A stretch of DNA of 43,600 nt from an uncultured Ruminococcus sp. Lineage in GTDB: Bacteria; Bacillota; Clostridia; Oscillospirales; Ruminococcaceae. This document shows positions 25,143-33,000 of the stretch, one piece after another; within the stretch, counting starts at the first letter, position 1, and every line of letters begins with the position of its first letter. A model generated the notes under the pieces. The model was given only the letters and a program-made list of their open reading frames with translations, searched no databases and was not told where the DNA came from. The position numbers were made by a program, and so were the translations under genes. Location of the stretch: the NCBI GenBank assembly GCA_900543145.1, contig UQPZ01000015.1:1-43600 (forward strand), read 5' to 3'.

Positions 25143-26666
25143 ATGTTTGCAAAAATAAACAGTCTGGGACTTATGGGACTGAATGCTTTTCCTGTAGACG
25201 TTGAGATCGAGGCAAGCAGGGGAATGCAGAGCTTTGATATAGTAGGACTTGCCGACGCCGCAGTAAAGGAGAGCCGTGAAAGAATACGCTCGGCGCTGAG
25301 GTGCAGCAGCATTAATTTCCCCGTAATGAGAGTAATGGTAAATCTTGCTCCTGCGGACAGAAAGAAGTCAGGCTCGGTTCACGACCTTGGAATAGCGGTC
25401 GCCCTGCTTTCCGTTCTCGGACTCTGTTCAGAGAGCCGGACGGAAAAGGCGGTATTTATAGGAGAGGTTTCGTTAAACGGTGAAATAAGAGGTATTCACG
25501 GCGTACTGCCCATGACTATACTTGCGAGAAACTCCGGCTTTGAGGAGATCTACGTTCCTTTTGAAAATGCAAGAGAAGCGGCGGTAATAGACGGAATAAA
25601 GGTATACGGAGTTGAAAGCGTGGCTCAGCTTGTACTGCATTTTTCCGGCAGGGCGGTAATGCTTCCTGCAAAGCCTGTCCCTGCTTCGGGGCATAAAGAC
25701 GCAGGACTTGACTTCGCTGACGTAAAGGGTCAGCAGAGCGCAAAAAAAGCGCTTGAGATCGCTGCGGCAGGGGGACATAACGTACTTATGGTAGGACCTC
25801 CCGGCTCGGGAAAATCAATGCTTGCAAAGCGTATGCCCTCAATACTTCCCGAAATGACCTTCGAGGAATCTATAGAAACGACGAATATACATTCGGTAGC
25901 CGGACTTCTGGACAAGGATAATCCTCTGGTTTCTTCAAGACCCTTCCGATCTCCTCATCATACTGTTTCTGCGGCGGGATTGTCAGGAGGAGGCTCGGTA
26001 CCCAGACCGGGGGAGATTTCCCTTGCTCACAACGGACTGCTGTTTCTTGACGAGCTTGCTGAATTTTCACGTCCTGCACTGGAAATACTCCGTCAGCCGC
26101 TTGAGGACAGACAGGTAACTATTTCGAGGGTTTCGGGTAGCGTTACATATCCCTGTTCGTTTATGCTTATTGCGGCAATGAATCCCTGCCCCTGCGGCTA
26201 TTACGGTCACCCGTCGAGAAGGTGCATTTGCTCTCAGAAGCAGGTGACAGGTTATCTGTCAAAGGTTTCAGGGCCTCTGCTTGACCGCTTCGATATTCAT
26301 GCCGAGGTAGCTCCGGTGGAGTTTTCCGAGCTGTCCTCAAAGCAAAGGGAGGAATCCTCTGAAAGTATCCGTATCAGAGTACAGAAAGCAAGAGATATTC
26401 AGAACAAACGGTTCCGAAATACCGGTATAACCTGCAATGCCCGTATAACCAGCGATATAATGCAGGAGGTATGTCCTATGACGGAGGAAGCAAGGGAAAT
26501 GCTGAAAAACGTATTCGATAAGCTGGGACTTTCCGCCAGAGCCTACGACCGCATATTAAAGGTAGCAAGAACCTGCGCAGATATGGAAGACTCGCAGATA
26601 ATTGAAAAGACGCATATAGCTCAGGCTGTTCAGTACCGAAGTCTTGACAGAAAATACTGGAAGTAG
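25143..26666 (+). CDS. comM: YifB/ComM family Mg chelatase-like AAA+ ATPase
   Basis: A 507-aa protein. The N-terminal third is a Lon-S5-like domain (SFDIVGLADAAVKESRERIRSA, VNLAPADRKKSGSVHDLGIA). An AAA+ module follows with Walker A GPPGSGKSM near residue 218, Walker B LLFLDELAEF, and a cysteine cluster NPCPCGYYGHPSRRCIC. The Mg_chelatase_C helical domain ends the protein. ComM is a helicase that drives branch migration during natural transformation in Gram-negative bacteria; the role in Clostridia is inferred from the family. It is the last conserved gene before the accessory island. Confidence 0.93.
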   Translation: MFAKINSLGLMGLNAFPVDVEIEASRGMQSFDIVGLADAAVKESRERIRSALRCSSINFPVMRVMVNLAPADRKKSGSVHDLGIAVALLSVLGLCSESRTEKAVFIGEVSLNGEIRGIHGVLPMTILARNSGFEEIYVPFENAREAAVIDGIKVYGVESVAQLVLHFSGRAVMLPAKPVPASGHKDAGLDFADVKGQQSAKKALEIAAAGGHNVLMVGPPGSGKSMLAKRMPSILPEMTFEESIETTNIHSVAGLLDKDNPLVSSRPFRSPHHTVSAAGLSGGGSVPRPGEISLAHNGLLFLDELAEFSRPALEILRQPLEDRQVTISRVSGSVTYPCSFMLIAAMNPCPCGYYGHPSRRCICSQKQVTGYLSKVSGPLLDRFDIHAEVAPVEFSELSSKQREESSESIRIRVQKARDIQNKRFRNTGITCNARITSDIMQEVCPMTEEAREMLKNVFDKLGLSARAYDRILKVARTCADMEDSQIIEKTHIAQAVQYRSLDRKYWK

Positions 26667-26766
26667 CAGGCGGGCATTTACTGTTTATGCACGGGTCGAA
26701 TTACACAAAATTTCAAGGGGTTAATTGGGTGATTATACAAATATCTGTTTAATTTGCTGTGAATCA

Positions 26767-26804
26767 TTGACTTGACTGACTATATACTATATAATAGTAT
26801 ATAG
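26767..26804 (+). promoter_or_regulatory. Promoter with a palindrome over the -10 (copy 1)
   Basis: TTGACT (26767-26772), 17 bases, TATAAT (26790-26795). A perfect inverted repeat, CTATATACTAT (26780-26790) and ATAGTATATAG (26794-26804), overlaps the -10. The segment 26731-26795 is repeated without gaps at 28909-28973, and the core resembles the rpoB promoter. Confidence 0.85.
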
Positions 26805-26820
26805 AAAGGATGTGGTCGAA

Positions 26821-27867
26821 ATGTTTAAACGTTTAGTATCATTAACGATAATCGCGGCAATTATATTTACTTTGTGTTCATTTGGCGGCTTTAAATCTTT
26901 TGCAGAAGAAAGTGATGGAAACATCGAAAATTATGCTCAAAGCGTTTTAAATGATATATTGCAGTTAAACGGCTATGAAAATGGAGATAGTTATCAATTA
27001 AGCAATGAATTTGAAGTTATGGATCTTGACACGAATACAATTGTCGAAAATGAAAATCAATACTTTGTTATCTCAGATGATGAAGTTATCGGATTATATG
27101 CTGTTTATGAGATCAATAATTCTTATGAATCGAATTATTTCAGCTTGACCTCTGAGGAGATAAATGAGGCGTTGGATTCAGGAACAACAGTGGCGATCGG
27201 GTACAAGAATGATATTTTATATATAATATCCGAAGATGACGTTTTATACAGTTCGATTGATGTTTTTGACGATACATTATTCTCGTCGATTGACCGAACA
27301 AACTGTAGTTTTGAACCAATATCTGCTGAGTACTTATTTACAATTCAAACACCCAGAACCAGAGCCACGGTAGTTTTTAACAAACAGTTATCTGTAGGTA
27401 TAGTTAAAAATAGCATAAGTCCCAAAACCGGGGAAGGATTATGCTGGGCTGCTTCAGGCGCAATGAAAATCAATTACACGAAAGGGAAAAGTTTAACGGC
27501 AAGAGATGTTTACTATGCAATGTATAACAAATATTCCAGTGAGCCTGTCGGAAATATGACTTGGTATAAAAGAATGTATCCGTATTATGGAATAAGCGCT
27601 ACATACTATGAGGACGGTGTTGGAACGGGAACTGTATCTACGGCAATTAATAATAATAAACCTGTCCAAATTAGTGTTAAAAACAGTACATCATCACATG
27701 CTGTAGTAATTAGCGGAATTACGATCTATACTGATCACTCGGTTTATACAATATGTGATCCAAATAAAAACAGTAAGGTATATCAGAATGTTTCTTATGC
27801 GGCAATGTCTGATCCATCACAATTTTATTATGGTTCATATACTGATTGGTATAGAACGATTTACTAG
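26821..27867 (+). CDS. Secreted papain-like (C39/C70-like) cysteine peptidase
   Basis: A 348-aa exported protein. Residues 1-29 form a signal peptide (MFKRLVSLTIIAAIIFTLCS..., cleavage near SFA-EES). Residues 30-185 are an acidic prodomain-like region. The C-terminal domain has Cys208 in GLCWAASGAMKINYT, His293 in SSHAVVISGI and Asp313 in ICDPNK, the order and spacing of the papain-fold bacterial C39/C70-like peptidases. It probably cleaves proteins or peptides outside the cell; the target is unknown. ATG 26821 is preferred over an earlier GTG because AGAAAGGA lies 10 bases upstream. Base composition is more AT-rich than the surrounding genes, consistent with acquisition. Confidence 0.8.
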   Translation: MFKRLVSLTIIAAIIFTLCSFGGFKSFAEESDGNIENYAQSVLNDILQLNGYENGDSYQLSNEFEVMDLDTNTIVENENQYFVISDDEVIGLYAVYEINNSYESNYFSLTSEEINEALDSGTTVAIGYKNDILYIISEDDVLYSSIDVFDDTLFSSIDRTNCSFEPISAEYLFTIQTPRTRATVVFNKQLSVGIVKNSISPKTGEGLCWAASGAMKINYTKGKSLTARDVYYAMYNKYSSEPVGNMTWYKRMYPYYGISATYYEDGVGTGTVSTAINNNKPVQISVKNSTSSHAVVISGITIYTDHSVYTICDPNKNSKVYQNVSYAAMSDPSQFYYGSYTDWYRTIY

Positions 27868-27934
27868 GGAATACCAGTAATTCGGTGTTGCATTAATAAT
27901 AAGATCAGGTAAATAGTCGGAAGGGTTGATGATT

Positions 27935-28453
27935 ATGAAAACAGTAAAAACGATAATGCTTGCGGCAATGACTTCATTATTGCTTGTATCGTGCAGTAAT
28001 ACCGAAAAAGCGAATACAGAAACTGAATCGACTGACTTAAAATCAAATAATGAAAACACTTCAGGTCAAACTGTAACCTATGATATCAGTTCAGATATAT
28101 CCGAATCAGAAATTGACGACGGCGATGAACCAATGACAGCGATATACTATAAAAAGTTATATGCTCATATGGTTATTGGCACCCGATATGAAGGCTCAAT
28201 TGCTGAACTTGACTATTCATTGCTGGACGGGTACAACTTTGTCGGAACGCTTTCAAGTAAGTTTGAGAATTATAAACAGGACGGTAAATGGGTAATGCCA
28301 GATACAGAATTAACGAGTAATTACTTTGAAGAAGGCGATGCTCTCCTGTATAATGAAGAAAAAGATAACTTCTTGGTTTGGTCTCAAAAGAGTAATTACT
28401 GGGTTACTATTACGCAGTTTCCTATAGAAGATGATTCATCAGACATTGATTAG
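27935..28453 (+). CDS. Predicted lipoprotein, unknown function
   Basis: A 172-aa protein with a lipoprotein signal peptide (MKTVKTIMLAAMTSLLLVSC, lipobox LVSC, Cys20), then a low-complexity Asn/Ser/Glu linker and a compact domain from about residue 75 (EPMTAIYYKKLYAHMVIG...). No family was recognised. GGAAGG (27919-27924) suits ATG 27935; in-frame TTG 27926 and ATG 27929 are also possible. The gene ends in TAG 28451-28453, after which the same frame stays open to 28864, so the original protein may have been longer. Confidence 0.7.
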   Translation: MKTVKTIMLAAMTSLLLVSCSNTEKANTETESTDLKSNNENTSGQTVTYDISSDISESEIDDGDEPMTAIYYKKLYAHMVIGTRYEGSIAELDYSLLDGYNFVGTLSSKFENYKQDGKWVMPDTELTSNYFEEGDALLYNEEKDNFLVWSQKSNYWVTITQFPIEDDSSDID

Positions 28454-28864
28454 AGTTCAGCTGCCGATGTAAATAAGGAATATAGAATATACGATCCTGA
28501 AAATGACAGCAATGATACTTCGGAGCGAGTGACGGTAAGCAAGGATAAGACCGATAAGTTTGACTCCTTGTGCAAAGCTGTTCTTGAGGATAGGTCTGAT
28601 GAGGTGGAATATTCTTTACAGCAGGCTAAAGATGAAGGCTGGGCAGGCGGTATATCATTAAACATTGAAGTTTATGAGAACGGTAAGCAGACTCTCAGCA
28701 TAGATCTGCGCAGTTACAAAAATTATATTGACCATAATTCATCAGAGTCGGGCAAGGTAACGGTAAGAGAAGCAGATTCAGATACTGCCGTGGACTATAC
28801 CTGCACCAGCGTGGAAAATTACCGTGCGCTGTGTGAAGCTGTTCAGGAAGTTTCTGCTGAATGA
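28454..28864 (+). pseudogene. In-frame continuation after TAG of the lipoprotein gene
   Basis: The codon after TAG 28451-28453 opens a 136-codon segment in the same frame as the lipoprotein, ending in TGA (28862-28864). It encodes a Ser/Asp-rich linker and a domain with KFDSLCKAVLEDRSDEVEYS, GGISLNIEVYENG and YRALCEAVQEVSAE. It has no signal peptide. A GTG at 28529 with a nearby GGAG could initiate independently. Either a nonsense mutation split one 309-aa lipoprotein, or this is the tail of another gene joined by rearrangement. Codon use past the TAG is closer to the host norm. Confidence 0.55.
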
Positions 28865-28893
28865 GGCAATTATTTACTGCAAAGACTTCGCTT

Positions 28894-28914
28894 GCAGGAC
28901 GATGGAACGGTTAT
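28894..28914 (+). repeat. 21-bp exact repeat, copy A
   Basis: The segment 28894-28914 (beginning GCAGGACGATGG) is identical to 29521-29541, which lies inside the second lipoprotein gene. It touches the start of the duplicated promoter segment and so marks a rearrangement junction. Confidence 0.85.
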
Positions 28915-28973
28915 ACAAAAATCTGTTTAATTTTCAGTAAATGATTGACTAACCCGACTATATGCAGTATAGA
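28909..28973 (+). repeat. Duplicated promoter segment (copy 2, degenerate)
   Basis: It aligns without gaps to 26731-26795 (offset 2178) with most positions identical. It keeps TTGACT (28945-28950) and the 17-base spacer, but has TATAGA (28968-28973) as the -10, and the palindrome is lost. Confidence 0.8.
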
Positions 28974-29180
28974 TGCTCCGGAGGTGTTCCTGGAATAGTA
29001 GCTTGGGATACTGACAACAACGGTTTATTGGATCATGAGGTATTTACTTATGGTTACAGAAAAATTACGCTTGGGAGTAAATTAATTCGTTCCGATTTTA
29101 TTGTAAATGATGGCTGGAGTCAGTCCAAAGTATTTATAAATATGGATCATTGCGGGTACTTTCAATATTTGAGTACTTGA
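28962..29180 (+). pseudogene. C-terminal remnant of a papain-like cysteine peptidase
   Basis: A 72-codon open frame starts inside the promoter copy, so its first codons are not authentic. From GGVPGIVAWDTD it reads DHEVFTYGYRK, FIVNDGWSQS and YINMD-like VFINMDHCGYFQYL. The HxV..YGY and NDGW blocks are typical of the His and Asn half of papain-fold bacterial peptidases. The Cys half, signal peptide and prodomain are missing. It differs from the intact peptidase at 26821, so it comes from another family member. DTDNNGLLD also resembles a calcium loop. Probably non-functional. Confidence 0.55.
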
Positions 29181-29197
29181 TTTGATGAGGTGATTAT

Positions 29198-29734
29198 ATG
29201 AAAAAGGTTTTAACTGTTTTAGCATTAACACTGGCTGTTACAGCGGCAGGCTGCGGGCAGATCGATAAGGACGAATCTTTGAATGCAGAGCCTGCGGAGC
29301 AGATTTCCGAGATTCGGGACGAGTTTCCTCAGTATTCCGCCGAGTGCTGTATGGAAAAGTGTTCTCCCGAAGAAAGCCCGAAATATGCAATAAATGATAC
29401 TGAACAGAAAAATCGGATACTGTCGCTTTATAATAAAGCTGTTAACGAAAGCACGGAAATAGAGTTTGACTCAGACTACGATATCCTGATTGGCGGCGAA
29501 AGACTTATACTATCTCTGACGCAGGACGATGGAACGGTTATTTCGGTACTGCTTCAGGCAGATAAGAACTATGATGAAAATAAGCTGTCTAGAGGGAATA
29601 TTCTTTGCTGTTCAGGAAATGTAAATGACGGAAATAAGCAGGAGAATGTTAGTTATTCATCATACAGGTGCGGCAGCGAAACCTATAACGAGCTTTACAG
29701 CGAGCTTGAAAGTATTATGGGTATTGAAGCGTAG
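29198..29734 (+). CDS. Predicted lipoprotein, unknown function
   Basis: A 178-aa protein. The signal peptide MKKVLTVLALTLAVTAAGC has lipobox TAAGC, with Cys19 as the lipidation site. The mature part has an acidic N terminus with several cysteines (SAECCMEKC) and a domain containing EFDSDYDILIGGERLILSL, VISVLLQADKNYDE and CCSGN. I do not recognise the family. GAGGTG precedes ATG 29198. It contains the second copy of a 21-bp exact repeat (29521-29541). No terminator separates it clearly from the rpoB region except the inverted repeat around the rpoB promoter. Confidence 0.7.
   Translation: MKKVLTVLALTLAVTAAGCGQIDKDESLNAEPAEQISEIRDEFPQYSAECCMEKCSPEESPKYAINDTEQKNRILSLYNKAVNESTEIEFDSDYDILIGGERLILSLTQDDGTVISVLLQADKNYDENKLSRGNILCCSGNVNDGNKQENVSYSSYRCGSETYNELYSELESIMGIEA
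29521..29541 (+). repeat. 21-bp exact repeat, copy B
   Basis: Identical to 28894-28914. Here it is coding (residues about 109-115, QDDGTVI) in the lipoprotein gene, so this is the likely source copy. Confidence 0.85.
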
Positions 29735-30046
29735 CAGGTCGGCTTAATAAAAAAGTTACGATATATCAACAGTTCTGTCATCATAGAACTTTGAGGGTCG
29801 AATTCTGCGGTTTTTGTGCAAAACGTAAAATCTGATATATGACGGGTGTAAAGCTCTTGACTTTTGATTCAGTATATTATATAATAGTATACTGTATCAT
29901 AATGGAGTTTTACACCTTTTTTGTTGATTTTCATCAATGAAAACCGCTGGAAATTCTGAATATTGTGTAAATCTTTGCCGGCGGATATTTTATTTATATC
30001 CGGCGTCAAACGGTATACCGGATAAATTTAAGGAGTGATTGAGCCT
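29735..30046 (+). other. rpoB upstream region and structured leader
   Basis: This 312-base region carries the rpoB promoter (29857-29885) and a leader of about 150 bases. Leader structures are a 16-bp perfect palindrome TTTTCAT-CA-ATGAAAA (29928-29943), a hairpin CGGATAT/ATATCCG (29982-29988, 29996-30002), and the palindrome CGGTATACCG (30011-30020) just before AAGGAG. The decamer GGGTCGAATT occurs at 29795-29804 and also downstream of comM at 26693-26702. No known ribosomal-protein operator was recognised. Confidence 0.5.
29845..29922 (+). promoter_or_regulatory. rpoBC promoter nested in a terminator-like inverted repeat (copy 3)
   Basis: TTGACT (29857-29862), 17 bases, TATAAT (29880-29885). 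CAGTATA (29870-29876) and TATACTG (29888-29894) flank the -10. Outer arms GGTGTAAAGCTC (29845-29856) and GAGTTTTACACC (29905-29916) pair at 11 of 12 positions and are followed by TTTTTT, so a transcript arriving from upstream could fold into a terminator. Confidence 0.8.
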
Positions 30047-33000
30047 ATGGTGAATGTCAAGGACGTGAAGCTTGGCAAAAATACCCGAAAGAGTTTTGCG
30101 AAGATCAATGAGGTCTTGGAAATTCCTAATCTTATCGAGGTGCAGAAAAACTCGTATAAGTGGTTTCTGGAAGAGGGACTTAAAGAGGTATTCAGAGATG
30201 TATCGACAATTACCGATTACAACGGTACGCTTGAGCTGAACTTTGTCGATTACCGTTTCGACGATTCGCCCAAATACTCGGTTGCGGAGTGTAAGGAGCG
30301 CGACGTTACCTACGCTACCCCGCTGAGAGTTACCGCAAGACTTAACAATACAGAGACCGGCGAGATCAAGGAGTCAGAGGTTTTCATGGGCGATTTCCCT
30401 ATGATGACAGACAGCGGTACTTTCGTTATAAACGGAGCGGAGCGTGTTATCGTATCTCAGCTTGTTCGTTCGCCCGGCGTTTATTATTCCTTCGATAAGG
30501 ATAAGACCGGTAAGGATCTGTTTAAATCTACTGTTATCCCTAACCGCGGAGCATGGCTGGAGTATGAAATGGACTCCAATGACGTTGTTTATGTAAGAAT
30601 AGACAAGAACAGGAAGATACCGCTGACTACGTTTATAAGAGCTCTCGGCTTCGGTACTAACGAGGAGATAGAAGAGGTATTCGGTACCGACGAAAGAATA
30701 AACCAGACTATTCTTCAGAAGGATCAGACCGCCAACAGAGAGGAAGCGCTGCTTGAAGTATACAAGAAGCTTCGCCCCGGCGAGCCTCCGACAGTGGACA
30801 GCGCCGTTACTCATCTGAACAATCTGTTCTTTGACGCTAAAAGATACGACCTTTCCAGGTTCGGACGCTATAAATACAATAAAAAGCTGGGAGTAGGCTC
30901 ACGTCTTTCGGGACATACCGTTTCCCGCGACGTTGTAAACCCTCTTACCGGAGAGATCATGGCTGAGGCAGGCGAGTTCATAAATTATGAGCGCGCTATG
31001 GAGATCGAGGCCGCAGGAGTTTACGAGGCGTACGTTACCGTTGAGGTAAAGGAGCTTGTGACTTCCCCGTCTACAGGTGAAACTATCGCTAAGATGGAGG
31101 AGCGCGAGGTCAAGATCATCGGAAGCGGAATGGTCGATATTACAAAGTACGTTGACTTTGACGTTGCGCAGTTCGGAATAAACGAAAAGGTTTCCTTTAA
31201 TGTTCTTAAAGAGATACTCGAGGAGTCGGATTCCGAAGAAGAGCTGATGGAAAACGTAAAGGCGAGAGCGGACGAGCTCGTGCCTAAGCATATTACAATA
31301 GACGATATTATAGCTACAGTTTCATATTTCCTCAATCTCTGCGAGGGCGTAGGAACAGTGGACGATATTGACCATCTTGGAAACAGGCGTATCCGTTCTG
31401 TCGGCGAGCTGCTTCAGAATCAGTTCAGGATAGGCTTTACAAGGATGGAAAGGGTTATCCGTGAGAGAATGAATATCCAGTCGCAGGATATGGAGGTCGT
31501 TACCCCCTCGGCTCTCATAAATATCAGACCCATAACCGCAGCTATCAAGGAGTTCTTTGGATCTTCGCCGCTTTCGCAGTTTATGGATCAGAATAACCCC
31601 CTTGCCGAGCTTACTCATAAGAGAAGGCTTTCGGCTCTCGGACCGGGAGGACTTTCCCGTGACCGTGCAGGCTTCGAGGTTCGTGACGTTCACTATTCTC
31701 ATTACGGAAGAATGTGTCCTATCGAAACTCCTGAAGGTCCTAATATCGGACTTATATCCTACCTTGCTTCGTTTGCAAGGATAAACGAATACGGCTTTAT
31801 AGAAGCTCCGTACCGAAGAGTGGATAAGGAGACCGGGATCGTTACCGACGAGGTAGTATATATGACTGCGGACGTCGAGGATAACTATATGATCGCTCAG
31901 GCAAACGAACCTCTTACCGAGGACGGAAGGTTTGCAAGAGCCAAGGTAAACGGTAGATACCGCGACCAGATCCTTGAGATCGAGCGGGATAAAATAGATT
32001 TTATGGACGTATCGCCTAAAATGGTAGTGTCCGTTGCTACAGCGTGTATTCCTTTCCTTGAAAACGACGACGCTAACCGTGCGCTGATGGGCTCTAATAT
32101 GCAGCGGCAGGCTGTTCCTCTGCTCAAGACCGAATCGCCTATCGTAGGAACGGGTATGGAATACAAGGCGTGTGTAGATTCGGGTGTTGCTATCGTTGCG
32201 GAAAAGCCGGGCGTTGTTGAAAGCGTTGACGCTGATAAGATAGCTGTAAGAGAGGACGACGGAGCGCTTCATACCTATCAGCTTACAAAGTTCAAGCGTT
32301 CAAATGCCGGAACCTGCACCAACCAGCGTCCTATTGTTGAAAAGGGCGAAAGAGTCGAAGCGCGTCAGGTAATAGGCGACGGTCCTGCTACCTCAAACGG
32401 AGAGCTTTCTCTCGGAAAGAATGCCCTTATCGGCTTCATGACCTGGGAGGGCTATAACTACGAGGACGCCGTTCTGCTTAACGAAAACCTTGTAAGACAG
32501 GATAAGTATACCTCTATCCATATAGAGGAATATGAGATCGAGTGCCGTGATACAAAGCTTGGACCCGAAGAGATAACAAGGGATATTCCGAACGTCGGAG
32601 AGGACGCGCTGAAGGATCTTGACGAGAACGGTATAATCCGTATAGGAGCAGAGGTCCGTTCGGGCGATATTCTCGTAGGAAAGGTTACTCCTAAGGGCGA
32701 GACTGAGCTTACCGCAGAGGAAAGACTGCTGAGAGCGATCTTCGGCGAAAAGGCAAGGGAAGTAAGAGATAATTCACTTAAAGTTCCTCACGGCGAGGCA
32801 GGAACTATCATAGACGTTAAGGTATTTACAAGGGAGAACTGCGACGAGCTTTCTCCGGGAGTAAATATGCTGGTAAGATGCTATATCGCTCAGAAGAGAA
32901 AGATCTCTGTCGGAGATAAAATGGCCGGACGTCACGGTAATAAGGGTGTAGTTTCCCGTATTCTTCCTCAGGAAGATATGCCGTTCCTTGAGGACGGAAC

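Noticed and set aside
28451..28453. TAG as a pyrrolysine codon
   Set aside because: The interrupted protein is not a methylamine methyltransferase and nothing in the window suggests pyrrolysine machinery; a nonsense mutation is simpler.
28989..29040. Dockerin-type calcium repeat (DTDNNGLLD) in the peptidase remnant
   Set aside because: Only one loop is present and the following HEVFTYGYRK and NDGW blocks fit a papain-fold peptidase better.
31322..32272. A 316-codon open frame antisense to rpoB
   Set aside because: Arises from the codon bias of rpoB; no start signals and no recognisable domain.
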